Positions 43,965 to 53,391 of a stretch of 53,811 nt of DNA are shown piece by piece (the first letter of the stretch is position 1; every line of letters begins with the position of its first letter). The translations under genes were made by a program, and so were the position numbers. Source of the stretch: Polaribacter sp. (lineage in GTDB: Bacteria > Bacteroidota > Bacteroidia > Flavobacteriales > Flavobacteriaceae). The notes under the pieces are model-generated. The model saw nothing but the letters and a program-made list of their open reading frames with translations. It had not been told where the DNA came from and searched no databases. The DNA lies in assembly GCA_029238315.1 (NCBI GenBank), contig JAQWGI010000001.1, forward strand, positions 1 to 53,811, given 5' to 3'.

Positions 43965-46900
43965 TTACATATTCCTTCTATATTGCCCACCAACTTTAAA
44001 TAAGGCTTCTGTAATTTGACCTAAAGAACAATATTTTGTTGCTTCCATTAACTTATCAAATAAGTTTTCATTTTGAATTGCCGCTTCTTGTAAAATTGCA
44101 ATTTGAGCAGTTACTTTATCTGGATTTGCTTTGTTTAATAATTCCTTAGTTTGAATTTGGAATTGCTTTTCCGCTTCAGTTGCTCTAATTACTTCCGCCG
44201 GTTGAACCGTTGGTGATCCTTTAGAACTCAAGAAGGTATTTACACCAATTATCGGGAACTCTCCATTGTGTTTTAAGGTCTCGTAATACAAACTTTCTTC
44301 TTGTATTTTAGAACGTTGATACATTGTTTCCATTGCGCCTAAAACACCGCCACGTTCTGTAATTCTGTCGAATTCATTCAACACAGCTTCTTCTACTAAA
44401 TCTGTTAATTCTTCAACAATAAATGAACCTTGAATCGGGTTTTCATTCTTTGTCAATCCTAATTCTTTATTGATGATTAGCTGAATTGCCATCGCTCTTC
44501 TTACAGATTCTTCTGTAGGCGTTGTAATCGCTTCATCATAAGCATTTGTATGTAGAGAATTGCAGTTGTCGTTGATGGCATATAGCGCTTGCAACGTTGT
44601 TCTAATATCATTAAAATCGATTTCTTGTGCGTGTAAAGAACGCCCAGAAGTCTGAATGTGATACTTTAACATTTGTGCTCTCGGATTTGCTCCATACTTG
44701 TTTTTCATTGCTTTTGCCCAAATTTTACGAGCAACTCTACCAATTACTGAATATTCTGGGTCAATTCCGTTGGAGAAGAAGAACGATAAATTCGGTCCGA
44801 ATTTATTAATATCCATACCTCTTGATAAATAATATTCTACGTAGGTAAATCCGTTTGATAATGTTAGCGCCAATTGTGTAATTGGGTTGGCACCAGCTTC
44901 TGCAATATGATATCCAGAAATAGAAACCGAATAAAAGTTTCTGACTTGTTTTTCAATAAAATATTCTTGTACATCACCCATCAATCGCAACGCGAATTCC
45001 GTTGAAAAAATACAGGTGTTTTGTGCCTGATCTTCCTTTAAAATATCTGCTTGTACCGTTCCTCTAACTTGTGCTAAGGTGTCTTTTTTTATTTGTTGAT
45101 ATACATCTGAAGGCAAAACTAAATCACCAGTTAAACCTAAAAGCATTAAACCTAAGCCATCATTTCCTTCAGGTAAATTTCCTTGATACGTTGGCCTTTC
45201 TAGTCCTTTTGAATCGTAAATTTCTTTAAATTTAGCTTCAACTTGTTTCTCTAACTTGTTTTCTTTGATGTATTTCTCACAATTTTGATCGATGGCAGCA
45301 TTCATAAAAAAACCTAACAACATTGGTGCGGGACCATTAATGGTCATAGAAACCGAAGTCATGTGATGGCTTAAATCGAAACCAGAATACAATTTTTTAG
45401 CATCGTCTAAACAGCAAATAGAAACGCCTGCATTTCCGATTTTTCCATAAATATCTGGTCTTTCGCCAGGATCGTTTCCGTATAAAGTAACAGAATCAAA
45501 CGCAGTAGACAAACGTTTTGCGTCCATTCCTAAACTTACATAATGAAAACGTCTGTTGGTTCTTTCTGGACCACCTTCTCCAGCAAACATTCTTGTAGGA
45601 TCTTCACCTGTTCTTTTAAACGGGTACAATCCTGCTGTAAATGGGAATTCTCCCGGAACATTTTCTTGTAAATTCCAACGTAATAAATCGCCCCAAGCTT
45701 GGTATTTTGGTAAGGCAACTTTCGGAATTTGAGTATGTGAAAGCGATTCTGAATGTGTGTCTATCTTAATTTCTTTATCACGTACTTTAAATGTATAAAT
45801 AGGATCTTTGTATTTCTGAACTTTTTCGGCCCAGTTTAAAATGATTTCCCAATTGTATGGATCTAAATTTAATTTTACTTTTTCGAATTGTGCGATTAAT
45901 AATTTGACGAAATTTATTTCGTCATTCTGAACTTGTTTCAGAATCTGATCATTATCTAGTCCAGATTTGGTAATAAATGACTTCTCGACTGCACTCGAAG
46001 TGACATCAATTAAAGATAAAATAGTTTGATGAATTCCATATAGTTTTTGAGCTACTACAACTTGTGCATCAACTTGCGCATCATAACCTCTGTTGTTTTC
46101 TGCAATTTCAGATAAATAACGGACTCTACTTGGCGGAATTACAAAGATTTTTTCAGACATTTCTTTGGTAATTTCCATACTCGATTTTAAGTCGGCATTT
46201 GTTTTTTCTACCAATTTATCCATAATACGCTTGTACAACGTATTCATTCCTGGATCGTTAAATTGTGATGCGATTGTTCCAAAAACAGGCATATCATCCA
46301 TGTGTACATCCCACAGATTGTTATTGCGCATGTATTGTTTTTTTACATCGCGAATAGCATCTAAAGCACCGCGTTTATCAAATTTATTAATGGCAACTAA
46401 ATCTGCAAAATCTAGCATGTCAATTTTTTCTAATTGTGTAGCAGCGCCAAATTCTGGAGTCATTACATACAAAGAAGTATCAGAATGTTCTATGATTTCT
46501 GTGTCTGATTGCCCAATACCAGAAGTTTCTAGAATAATTAAATCAAACTCAGCTGCTTTTAAAACTTGTACAGCTTCGTTTACATATTTAGACAACGCTA
46601 AGTTAGATTGACGCGTTGCCAAAGAACGCATGTATACACGCTCGTTATTAATGGCATTCATGCGAATTCTATCACCTAAAAGCGCACCACCAGTTTTTCT
46701 TTTTGATGGGTCTACTGAAATCAATCCAATCGTTTTTTCTGGAAAATCGATTAAAAAACGACGTACCAATTCGTCTACCAAAGAAGATTTACCTGCGCCG
46801 CCAGTACCAGTGATTCCTAAAACAGGTGTTTTAGAGTTTTTATTTTTAGTGTGAATTTTTTCTAAAGTACTTTTTGCAACTTCAGGAAAGTTTTCTGCCG

Positions 46901-47414
46901 CAGAAATGGTTCTTGCAATGCTGCCAATTTCTTTTTTTGCTAAATCATCAATGGTTACGTTTAGTTTGTCGCCAACTGCAAAATCAGAAGTCTTTACCAA
47001 GTCGTTAATCATACCTTGTAAACCCAATTCACGCCCATCATCTGGAGAATAAATACGTGTAATTCCATAGTCCATCAATTCTTTAATTTCTTCAGGAAGA
47101 ATAACACCACCGCCACCACCAAAAATTTTGATATGCGTAGCGCCTTTTTCTTTTAATAAATCATACATGTATTTAAAATACTCTGTGTGCCCGCCCTGGT
47201 AAGAAGTCATTGCAATGGCATTGGCATCTTCTTGAATGGCGCAGTTTACTACCTCCTCAACACTTCTGTCGTGTCCAAGGTGAATTACTTCAACCCCAGT
47301 AGATTGAATAATTCTACGCATGATATTTATGGCAGCATCGTGCCCATCAAATAATGAAGCGGCTGTTACAATTCTAACTTTATATGTTGGTTTATAGGGT
47401 GCTATTTGTTCCAT
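43965..47414 (-). CDS. icmF: Fused B12-dependent acyl-CoA mutase IcmF
   Basis: 1149 residues in the IcmF order. The N-terminal B12-binding domain has [26 protein letters not shown] and FGGGGGVI; the usual DxHxxG reads DGHDAA. A MeaB-type G3E GTPase chaperone follows, with Walker [10 protein letters not shown] near residue 200 and later NKFD. Last comes a C-terminal mutase barrel starting [18 protein letters not shown], with a [16 protein letters not shown] block. It interconverts isobutyryl- and n-butyryl-CoA or a related pair, using adenosylcobalamin. The ATG at 47414 is preferred over a TTG 30 bp upstream. Residues about 470-503, in the linker before the mutase domain, are encoded by REP-like palindromes. 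No B12 riboswitch was seen upstream. Confidence 0.92.
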   Translation of the reverse strand: MEQIAPYKPTYKVRIVTAASLFDGHDAAINIMRRIIQSTGVEVIHLGHDRSVEEVVNCAIQEDANAIAMTSYQGGHTEYFKYMYDLLKEKGATHIKIFGGGGGVILPEEIKELMDYGITRIYSPDDGRELGLQGMINDLVKTSDFAVGDKLNVTIDDLAKKEIGSIARTISAAENFPEVAKSTLEKIHTKNKNSKTPVLGITGTGGAGKSSLVDELVRRFLIDFPEKTIGLISVDPSKRKTGGALLGDRIRMNAINNERVYMRSLATRQSNLALSKYVNEAVQVLKAAEFDLIILETSGIGQSDTEIIEHSDTSLYVMTPEFGAATQLEKIDMLDFADLVAINKFDKRGALDAIRDVKKQYMRNNNLWDVHMDDMPVFGTIASQFNDPGMNTLYKRIMDKLVEKTNADLKSSMEITKEMSEKIFVIPPSRVRYLSEIAENNRGYDAQVDAQVVVAQKLYGIHQTILSLIDVTSSAVEKSFITKSGLDNDQILKQVQNDEINFVKLLIAQFEKVKLNLDPYNWEIILNWAEKVQKYKDPIYTFKVRDKEIKIDTHSESLSHTQIPKVALPKYQAWGDLLRWNLQENVPGEFPFTAGLYPFKRTGEDPTRMFAGEGGPERTNRRFHYVSLGMDAKRLSTAFDSVTLYGNDPGERPDIYGKIGNAGVSICCLDDAKKLYSGFDLSHHMTSVSMTINGPAPMLLGFFMNAAIDQNCEKYIKENKLEKQVEAKFKEIYDSKGLERPTYQGNLPEGNDGLGLMLLGLTGDLVLPSDVYQQIKKDTLAQVRGTVQADILKEDQAQNTCIFSTEFALRLMGDVQEYFIEKQVRNFYSVSISGYHIAEAGANPITQLALTLSNGFTYVEYYLSRGMDINKFGPNLSFFFSNGIDPEYSVIGRVARKIWAKAMKNKYGANPRAQMLKYHIQTSGRSLHAQEIDFNDIRTTLQALYAINDNCNSLHTNAYDEAITTPTEESVRRAMAIQLIINKELGLTKNENPIQGSFIVEELTDLVEEAVLNEFDRITERGGVLGAMETMYQRSKIQEESLYYETLKHNGEFPIIGVNTFLSSKGSPTVQPAEVIRATEAEKQFQIQTKELLNKANPDKVTAQIAILQEAAIQNENLFDKLMEATKYCSLGQITEALFKVGGQYRRNM
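45906..46006. repeat. REP-like palindromes inside icmF
   Basis: Three adjacent palindromes: gacgaaat-tt-atttcgtc (45906-45923), attctga...tcagaat (45924-45944) and tgacttctcgactgcactcg with aagtgacat (45978-46006), the last matching the intergenic copies at 22088, 23493 and 24239. They are read through in frame as about 34 residues. Confidence 0.75.
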
Positions 47415-47617
47415 TCGAAATAATATTTTTTTAAGTGAGCGCAATTTAAGGAATTCTTAAAAAAATATTTAGATTCTTACATCATTTTTAAAAAGAATAA
47501 ATTTTTGATCAAATTTTTGCTAATTGTGTATTGCTAGTTTTATTAATGGAGTTATTATTTAATTTACTATTGATAAAAATAGGTTTTAAATCATCTTTTT
47601 TATCTTAATTTTGTAGC

Positions 47618-47782
47618 ATGTTTAAACCTAGAATCGAATTAGAGCCAGATGATTTTTATTACAATGAAGACGGCTATAAAGTATTTACAGAAAAATATCA
47701 TTTAAAAAGAGGGTATTGTTGTAAAAGTGGATGCAAACACTGCCCCTATGGTTACGATAAAAAAACAGACACCTTAAAATAA
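47618..47782 (+). CDS. DUF5522 small cysteine-rich protein
   Basis: 54 residues, MFKPRIELEPDDFYYNEDGY at the start and RGYCCKSGCKHCPYGY near the end. The C-C-x(3)-C-x(2)-C block followed by PYG is the DUF5522 signature, suggesting metal or cluster binding. Function unknown. A TAATTTTG promoter box (47606-47613) ends only 4 bp before the ATG, so the messenger would be leaderless or nearly so. The upstream gap 47415-47617 separates it from the divergent icmF. Confidence 0.85.
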   Translation: MFKPRIELEPDDFYYNEDGYKVFTEKYHLKRGYCCKSGCKHCPYGYDKKTDTLK

Positions 47783-47842
47783 TTTAAATTAGTTTCTTGT
47801 TAATCAAATAATTGAGTATATTTAGTTCTCGAAAATTTAAAT

Positions 47843-48037
47843 ATGCATCGACTAAATAAATTATCAATTTACCGTAAACATCTAGAAGATAGATACCAGC
47901 GCATGATAGAAAAATCTAGTGATTACAGATATATTGATGAAACTAAAAGTGATAGAGCAGCGTTTAAAGCAATGAAAATTCGAAATAAATTAAATAGAAT
48001 TAATTATTTAAATAAAGAGTTTTCTGGTATTACTTAG
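47843..48037 (+). CDS. Small basic hypothetical protein
   Basis: 64 residues, very rich in K, R, Y and helical heptads (NKLSIYRKHLEDRYQRMIEKSSDY, DRAAFKAMKIRNKLNRINYL), predicted as an alpha-helical hairpin. No family recognised, but the composition is protein-like and a partial promoter box (TATATTTA at about 47817) precedes it. Its last 8 bp overlap the end of the convergent sterol-desaturase-family gene. Confidence 0.65.
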   Translation: MHRLNKLSIYRKHLEDRYQRMIEKSSDYRYIDETKSDRAAFKAMKIRNKLNRINYLNKEFSGIT

Positions 48038-48911
48038 TGTATTTCTTATGATCTAGTGTAGGATCATAATCATTACTTGTTTTAATCGAGTGTAATTCAC
48101 TTCCTGGGTTTTTTGATTTTATAAATGGAAAAAATAATTGTACATACCAAGGTTCTTTCATTTGATTCCATGCTCCAAATACTTTTGGATATTTTCTAGT
48201 AATTTTAGCAGTTCCAAATAGCACATCCCAAAGAAAAAGAAGATTTCCATAATTACCGTTTGGATTACTAATTTCGTCTTCTGAGGTTAATCCATGATGA
48301 GCAAAATGTGTTGCTGGTGTAGAGATTGTTCTTTCAATAATCCATGCAATCGGATTCATAATTTTGTGTTTGTATAAAAATTTATCCCATTTTGTTTCAC
48401 TATGAGCTAATAAAATTACCACAAGTTTTACAGCTAAGTATACAATGTAAACTTGTCCCATTCCAAGATATATTAATATTGCAGAGAGCCAAATGCCAGG
48501 CATAATTGCGTAGTATAAAACGGCATTTCTATACGTTACTAAAACACCCATTTCTTCTACAACATGATGTGGTCTATGAAGCTTCCAAAATGTTTTGTTT
48601 GTATGAGAAAATCTATGCCACCAATATTGCATCATATCGTCAAAAATTAAAAAGGCAATTATTTGAATCCAAATAGATACATCAAGTAAAATATTATCAA
48701 AAGATGAAAAAAATGTTGCCATAATCCAAAAAACAATAAGAAAAATGGAAGGTTGAATTAATGTTGGTAAAATTGCCAAGCTGATAATTTCAATTGTGAA
48801 ATCATTTTTAGTGCGTTTGTCATTAAAGTATAGCCCTCCAAACGCTTCTATTATCGCTAAAAAGAATAGCGTTACTGTAGGTATTAATTTGCCAATTATT
48901 TCTGGAGACAT
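48030..48911 (-). CDS. Sterol desaturase / fatty acid hydroxylase family protein
   Basis: 293 residues with about six hydrophobic segments. The diiron histidine boxes are HRFSH and HRPHH (in WWHRFSHTNKTFWKLHRPHH), with HFAHHG near residue 205; NYGNLLFLWDVLFGT follows, as usual. The family oxidises lipids such as sterols, carotenoids or alkylglycerols at the membrane. The substrate is open; hydroxylation of a membrane lipid is the likeliest. It is transcribed in the same direction as the BtuF-like gene, 34 bp behind it. Confidence 0.88.
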   Translation of the reverse strand: MSPEIIGKLIPTVTLFFLAIIEAFGGLYFNDKRTKNDFTIEIISLAILPTLIQPSIFLIVFWIMATFFSSFDNILLDVSIWIQIIAFLIFDDMMQYWWHRFSHTNKTFWKLHRPHHVVEEMGVLVTYRNAVLYYAIMPGIWLSAILIYLGMGQVYIVYLAVKLVVILLAHSETKWDKFLYKHKIMNPIAWIIERTISTPATHFAHHGLTSEDEISNPNGNYGNLLFLWDVLFGTAKITRKYPKVFGAWNQMKEPWYVQLFFPFIKSKNPGSELHSIKTSNDYDPTLDHKKYTK

Positions 48912-48945
48912 TTTACTTTTTTTAATGAATAAGCAATATCGTAAA

Positions 48946-49728
48946 TTATAATTTTTTTCTCATACTTTTAAAATAATCAAACGCTTTTAATAAGCGGGTT
49001 CCATACCAAGAAAAGAATTCTCCATCAACCAATACAATTTTTGTATTTGGATGGAATTCTTGTAATTCTTTAATATGTTTTTCTTTAAAAGGATATGGTT
49101 CTGAAGAAAGTAAAATAACATTAACATTTGCTAATTTTGTAATGTTTACTTCAGGATAGCGTGGTTTATCAGCATAAACATTTTCTAAATTATTGATTTC
49201 TAATAAATGGTTGATGAAGTTATTGTTTCCAACTGCCATCCAAGGATTTTTCCAAATAAAATAAACAACGTTTAAAGTTTTTTTATCTTTTATAAAAGAT
49301 TGAAAGTCATTTAGTTTAAAATTAATTTCTTCAATTAGTTTTGAAGCTTTATTTTGTTTAGAGAAGATGTTTCCGTATTGATCAATAAGCGATAATGTGT
49401 CTTGAATTGTGTAAATATCAGAAATATGTATTGGTGCAATCTGCTCACAAATTGAAACAATTTCTTTGGTGTTTTCTTCTTTGTTGCAAAGGATAATATC
49501 TGGTTGTAATGCTTTTATTTTATCAATATGGATGGTTTTTGTACCGCCAACAAGTGCTTTTTGTTTCTTTAAAGAAACGGGATGAACGCAAAATTTTGTA
49601 ATTCCGATTATTGAATCTTCTAAACCCAAATCGACCAATAATTCGGTTTGACTAGGAACTAAAGAAATAATTCTTTTTGGAGTTTTTTCTAAATGAATTT
49701 CTCGGTTAAGTTGATCAAAAAACTGCAT
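48946..49728 (-). CDS. BtuF-like helical-backbone substrate-binding protein
   Basis: 260 residues of the TroA/BtuF-type binding fold: TPKRIISLVPSQTELLVDLGL at the start, IKALQPDIILCNKEENT, YFIWKNPWMAVGNNNFINHLLEI and VILLSSEPYPFKEKHI. There is no signal peptide at all, so this is a cytoplasmic or non-classically placed member, unlike true periplasmic BtuF. Such stand-alone members are annotated as cobalamin-binding or helical backbone metal receptor proteins. The B12-dependent icmF nearby makes a cobalamin link attractive but unproven. It follows pyrF after 11 bp. Confidence 0.8.
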   Translation of the reverse strand: MQFFDQLNREIHLEKTPKRIISLVPSQTELLVDLGLEDSIIGITKFCVHPVSLKKQKALVGGTKTIHIDKIKALQPDIILCNKEENTKEIVSICEQIAPIHISDIYTIQDTLSLIDQYGNIFSKQNKASKLIEEINFKLNDFQSFIKDKKTLNVVYFIWKNPWMAVGNNNFINHLLEINNLENVYADKPRYPEVNITKLANVNVILLSSEPYPFKEKHIKELQEFHPNTKIVLVDGEFFSWYGTRLLKAFDYFKSMRKKL

Positions 49729-49739
49729 ATTGCAACTAT

Positions 49740-50558
49740 TTACAGTGCACTCAAAATACTTTCCATTTGCAATTGTAATTCTTCGGCTTTTTTAGCCGCA
49801 GATTCTGCAAAGTTTTCATCATTTGAAGCATAAATAATTCCACGAGAAGAATTAATTAAAAGTCCAATATTTTCTGACAATCCGTATTTACAAACATCTT
49901 GTAAGTTACCGCCTTGTGCGCCAACTCCGGGGACTAATAGAAAAGAATTCGGAACTATTTTTCTGATTTCTTTAAAATATTCTGCTTTTGTGGCGCCAAC
50001 AACATACATTAAGTTTTCTGAATTTTTCCAAGATTTAGAAACCTCTAAAACCTCTTTGTAGACTTCTTTGTTATCAGTTTTTTTTGTTTGAAAATCAAAA
50101 GCACCTTCGTTAGAAGTTAATGCCAATAGAATAGTATGTTTATCTTTAAAAGCTAAAAAAGGTTCCACAGAATCTTTTCCCATGTATGGCGCTACGGTAA
50201 CAGAATCAAATGCTAAATCTTCTAAAAAAGCTTTTGCATACATAGAAGAGGTATTCCCAATATCGCCACGTTTTGCGTCTGCAATTGTAAAAATATCTGA
50301 ATAATTTTCGTTAATGTATTGCACTGTTTTTTCTAACGATTTCCAACCGCTAATACCGTAAGCTTCATAAAAAGCAGTATTTGGTTTGTAGGCAACACAC
50401 AAATGATGTGTTGCATCAATAATTGCCTTGTTAAAGGCAAAAATAGGGTCTTCTGCTTGTAATAAGTGTGTTGGAATTTTAGTCAAATCGACATCTAAGC
50501 CAATGCATAAAAATGATTTTTTTAGATGAATTTGTTCTACTAGTTCTTGAGTTGTCAT
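49740..50558 (-). CDS. pyrF: Orotidine 5'-phosphate decarboxylase (type 2)
   Basis: 272 residues, the longer form of the enzyme that makes UMP from OMP. It has [26 protein letters not shown], and the catalytic [15 protein letters not shown] (about residues 92-106). [27 protein letters not shown] and the phosphate site [11 protein letters not shown] follow, with [12 protein letters not shown]. It has a TACCTTTG promoter box 23 bp before its ATG and heads a short minus-strand unit with the BtuF-like and sterol-desaturase-family genes. Confidence 0.96.
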   Translation of the reverse strand: MTTQELVEQIHLKKSFLCIGLDVDLTKIPTHLLQAEDPIFAFNKAIIDATHHLCVAYKPNTAFYEAYGISGWKSLEKTVQYINENYSDIFTIADAKRGDIGNTSSMYAKAFLEDLAFDSVTVAPYMGKDSVEPFLAFKDKHTILLALTSNEGAFDFQTKKTDNKEVYKEVLEVSKSWKNSENLMYVVGATKAEYFKEIRKIVPNSFLLVPGVGAQGGNLQDVCKYGLSENIGLLINSSRGIIYASNDENFAESAAKKAEELQLQMESILSAL

Positions 50559-50580
50559 GTTGTGTGCTAATATCGTTTTG

Positions 50581-50588
50581 CAAAGGTA
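50581..50588 (-). promoter_or_regulatory. Promoter -7 box of pyrF
   Basis: Minus strand TACCTTTG fits TAnnTTTG and lies 23 bp before the ATG. Confidence 0.55.
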
Positions 50589-50695
50589 CTTATTTTTGAT
50601 AGTTTATTTATCTTTGTTTTTAAGTGATGCATATTTTTTATGTACCTTTTTGTAATAATTTATATTGATTATTGCCCTAAATTGAAACAGCTATT

Positions 50696-51190
50696 ATGTT
50701 TAAGAAAAAAACTTTTTTAGTTTTAACCTTGTTAGTTTTTGCTAGCTGTAATTTTAACTCACCAACTAATTTTACAGAAAAAACACTAGAAGATTCTTTT
50801 TATGATTTAAACAATAAATCAATTGAATTAAAACAGATTTTACAGCAAAACAAAGGACAGAAGATTCTTTTTAATATATGGGCTTCTTGGTGTAAAGATT
50901 GTATTGTTGGTATGCCTGATTTAATTGCTTTTCAGAAAAAACACCCAACAGTAAAATATGTTTTTTTATCTATAGATAGAAGTATGTTTCGATGGAAAAC
51001 AGCAGTAGAAAAATACAGGATAAAAGGACAGCATTTTTTTATGAAAAACGGATTAAATAGTGCTTTTGGAGATTTTCTAAATTCAAATTGGATTCCGAGG
51101 TATTTGGTGGTGAATGAAAACGGAACAATAGATTTGTTTAAAGCTAAAAAGATTACTGATAAAAGGATAGTTGAAGCCTTAAAAAAATAA
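50696..51190 (+). CDS. TlpA-like thioredoxin-fold lipoprotein
   Basis: 164 residues with lipoprotein signal (FLVLTLLVFASC, cysteine near 19). The TlpA/ResA-like domain has KILFNIWASWCKDCIVGMPDL with redox pair WCKDC at about residues 64-68, VKYVFLSIDRSMFRWKTAVEKY, and cis-proline region NWIPRYLVVNENG. It reduces disulfides or heme-protein cysteines in the periplasm. In many Bacteroidota it neighbours the DoxX-like protein and tpiA; here the DoxX-like gene is 27.5 kb upstream. Confidence 0.9.
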   Translation: MFKKKTFLVLTLLVFASCNFNSPTNFTEKTLEDSFYDLNNKSIELKQILQQNKGQKILFNIWASWCKDCIVGMPDLIAFQKKHPTVKYVFLSIDRSMFRWKTAVEKYRIKGQHFFMKNGLNSAFGDFLNSNWIPRYLVVNENGTIDLFKAKKITDKRIVEALKK

Positions 51191-51192
51191 CG

Positions 51193-51200
51193 TATTTTTG
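51193..51200 (+). promoter_or_regulatory. Promoter -7 box of tpiA
   Basis: TATTTTTG, 26 bp before the chosen ATG at 51227; this supports that start over the upstream GTG at 51203. Confidence 0.6.
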
Positions 51201-51226
51201 CAGTGTTTAAAGCTAAAATAGTACAA

Positions 51227-51985
51227 ATGAGAAGTAAAATTGTTGCAGGAAACTGGAAAATGAATAATGATAACAAGCAAACTAAAAGCTTGGTAAAAGG
51301 AATAAAAAAGACAATTAAAAAACTCTCTTTAGAGAATACAAGAGTTATTGTAGCTCCAACATTTGTAAACTTAAGCACAGCTATTAAAAGAGCAAAGAAA
51401 TCAAAGATAGAAGTTGTTGCACAAAATATGCATCAAGCTAATAATGGCGCTTTTACTGGAGAAGTTTCTGCAGATATGTTAAAAAGTATCGATATTAAAA
51501 CAGTAATTATTGGTCATTCAGAAAGAAGAATTTTGTTTGGAGAAACTGATGAAATTCTTGCTGAAAAAGTAAACTCAGCTATTGAAAATGAATTAGAAGT
51601 AATTTTTTGTTTTGGAGAACAGTTAGAAGACAGAAAATCTGAAAATCATTTTAATGTTGTGAAAAATCAATTAGAAAAAGGATTGTTTCATTTAGAATCT
51701 ATCGCTTGGAATCATATAGTTTTGGCTTACGAGCCTGTTTGGGCAATCGGAACTGGAGAAACTGCAAGTCCAGAACAAGCGCAAGAAATGCACGCTTTTA
51801 TTAGAAATTTATTAGAAGAAGCATACAATACGAGTATCGCAGATAATACATCAATTTTATACGGAGGAAGCGTAAAGCCTTCAAATGCAAAAGAGATTTT
51901 TTCTAAAGCAGATGTAGATGGAGGATTAATTGGTGGGGCTTCTTTAAAAGCAGAAGATTTTGCAGAAATTATTAAAGCAATTTAA
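51227..51985 (+). CDS. tpiA: Triose-phosphate isomerase
   Basis: 252 residues from MRSKIVAGNWKMNNDNK, the canonical start of the enzyme (an upstream GTG at 51203 would add 8 residues and is rejected). Lys in NWKMN, the catalytic His in IIGHSERRILFGE, and the catalytic Glu in AYEPVWAIGTG are all present, as are the C-terminal YGGSVKPSNA and GGLIGGASL. It interconverts dihydroxyacetone phosphate and glyceraldehyde 3-phosphate. The last base of its stop codon is the first of the prmA ATG, so tpiA and prmA are coupled. Confidence 0.97.
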   Translation: MRSKIVAGNWKMNNDNKQTKSLVKGIKKTIKKLSLENTRVIVAPTFVNLSTAIKRAKKSKIEVVAQNMHQANNGAFTGEVSADMLKSIDIKTVIIGHSERRILFGETDEILAEKVNSAIENELEVIFCFGEQLEDRKSENHFNVVKNQLEKGLFHLESIAWNHIVLAYEPVWAIGTGETASPEQAQEMHAFIRNLLEEAYNTSIADNTSILYGGSVKPSNAKEIFSKADVDGGLIGGASLKAEDFAEIIKAI

Positions 51986-52821
51986 TGGATAATATTTATA
52001 TAGAATACATTTTTGAGGTTGAACCTAAAGAACCAGCTACAGAAATTTTAATTGCAGAATTAGGGTTTGCTAGTTTTGAAAGTTTTGTAGAAAACGAAAA
52101 TGGAGTTACTGCGTACATTCAAAAAGAAGATTGGAATTCAGAAATTCTAGAGCACATTACTATCCTAAATTCTGATGAATTTTCAATTAGTTTTTCAAAA
52201 AAAGAAATTGAACAAACGAATTGGAATAGTGAATGGGAAAAGAATTTTGAAGCCATTCAGGTTGATGATTTGGTGAGTATTAGAGCGCCATTTCATGACG
52301 ATAAAAAATTACAATACGATATTGTCATCGAACCAAAAATGAGTTTTGGAACCGGTCATCATGAAACAACACACATGATGATTCAACATTTGTTAACATT
52401 AGATTTAGAAAATAAAGCAACTTTAGATATGGGTTGCGGAACAGGGATTTTAGCAATTTTTGCTGAAATGAAAGGTGCAAAACCATTAGACGGAATTGAT
52501 ATAGACAATTGGTGTTATTTAAATTCAATTGAAAATGCTGAAAGAAATAATTGCAAGCATATTTCGTTTTATGAAGGTGATGCAAGTTTGTTGAAAGATC
52601 AAAAGTATGATGTAATTATTGCAAACATCAATAGAAATATTTTGTTAGCAGATATGAAAACATACACAAATTGCCTTTTAGAGAATGGCGTTTTGTTGTT
52701 AAGTGGCTTTTATAAAGAAGATATTCCTACGATTGATGCAGAGGTTTCTAAATACGGATTGCAATTACAGAATACAATTGAAAGAAATAATTGGGTTTCT
52801 TTAAAATATTTTAAATCATAA
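51985..52821 (+). CDS. prmA: Ribosomal protein L11 methyltransferase
   Basis: 278 residues. A PrmA N-terminal substrate-binding domain (EVEPKEPATEILIAELGFASF) precedes the SAM-dependent catalytic domain, with IEPKMSFGTGHHETTHMM, motif I LDMGCGTGILAIFAEMKGA, DIDNWCYLNSIENAERN and motif IV VIIANINRNILLADM. It methylates lysines of L11. Its ATG shares the last base of the tpiA stop codon, so translation is coupled. The next gene, clpS, begins 20 bp later. Confidence 0.96.
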   Translation: MDNIYIEYIFEVEPKEPATEILIAELGFASFESFVENENGVTAYIQKEDWNSEILEHITILNSDEFSISFSKKEIEQTNWNSEWEKNFEAIQVDDLVSIRAPFHDDKKLQYDIVIEPKMSFGTGHHETTHMMIQHLLTLDLENKATLDMGCGTGILAIFAEMKGAKPLDGIDIDNWCYLNSIENAERNNCKHISFYEGDASLLKDQKYDVIIANINRNILLADMKTYTNCLLENGVLLLSGFYKEDIPTIDAEVSKYGLQLQNTIERNNWVSLKYFKS

Positions 52822-52841
52822 TTGTATATTTATTTTTCAAA

Positions 52842-53117
52842 ATGAGTACAAAAGAAAAAATACAAGAAGAAGTTGATGTTCTAGAAAAGGAAGTTAATCA
52901 ACATCAAATTATTTTGTTTAATGACGATGTGAATACATTCGATCATGTAATTGATTCTTTAATTGATGTTTGCGAACATACTTTAGAGCAAGCAGAGCAA
53001 TGTTCTATTTTAGTACATTACAAAGGAAAATGTACTGTGAAAACAGGGGAATACAAAGATTTAGAGCCTAGATGCTCTAAGTTATTACAGTTAGGTTTAT
53101 CAGCAGAATTGGTTTAA
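52842..53117 (+). CDS. clpS: ClpS adaptor of the Clp protease
   Basis: 91 residues: a flexible N-terminal tail followed by the ClpS core IILFNDDVNTFDHVIDSLIDV with the ND pair and the hydrophobic pocket residues that read N-degrons. CEHTLEQAEQCSILVHYKG, GKCTVKTGEY and a C-terminal RCSKLLQLGLSAEL strand follow. It delivers N-end-rule substrates to ClpAP. It is co-directional with prmA. A second small gene starts 1 bp behind its stop codon. Confidence 0.95.
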   Translation: MSTKEKIQEEVDVLEKEVNQHQIILFNDDVNTFDHVIDSLIDVCEHTLEQAEQCSILVHYKGKCTVKTGEYKDLEPRCSKLLQLGLSAELV

Positions 53118-53118
53118 T

Positions 53119-53391
53119 ATGACAAATGTATTTTTATATTACGATTTCAATTCTTTTTTTAAAGACGCATCTGATACTTTCTCAGGAAACGATATTTGTT
53201 TTAGTGAATTAAACGCTGAACATTTTCTGATTTTTGAGAAAAATGGCGAACATTATAATTTGTATGTTTCAAAATACAAATCAAAAAAAGAAGTTGGGAA
53301 AAAGAAACCCATTATTCTTGAAATGATTATCCAAAATTACGACAAAAGCATTCCAGAACATCGTGTTGCGATAAGAAGGTATTTCGAATAA
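53119..53391 (+). CDS. Hypothetical protein behind clpS
   Basis: 90 residues, probably a single alpha/beta domain: FLYYDFNSFFKDASD, ICFSELNAEHFLIFEKNGEHYNLYVSK, then KKPIILEMIIQNYDKSIPEHRVAIRRY. No signal peptide, no membrane helix and no family recognised. The 1-bp gap to clpS shows co-transcription and likely coupling. Confidence 0.6.
   Translation: MTNVFLYYDFNSFFKDASDTFSGNDICFSELNAEHFLIFEKNGEHYNLYVSKYKSKKEVGKKKPIILEMIIQNYDKSIPEHRVAIRRYFE

Noticed and set aside
47414..47444. TTG at 47444 as the icmF start
   Set aside because: The extra 10 residues are not family-like, and the ATG at 47414 directly precedes the conserved B12-binding domain.
47415..47617. Cobalamin riboswitch ahead of icmF
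   Set aside because: The 200-bp upstream region lacks a B12-box-like sequence and is mostly A/T.
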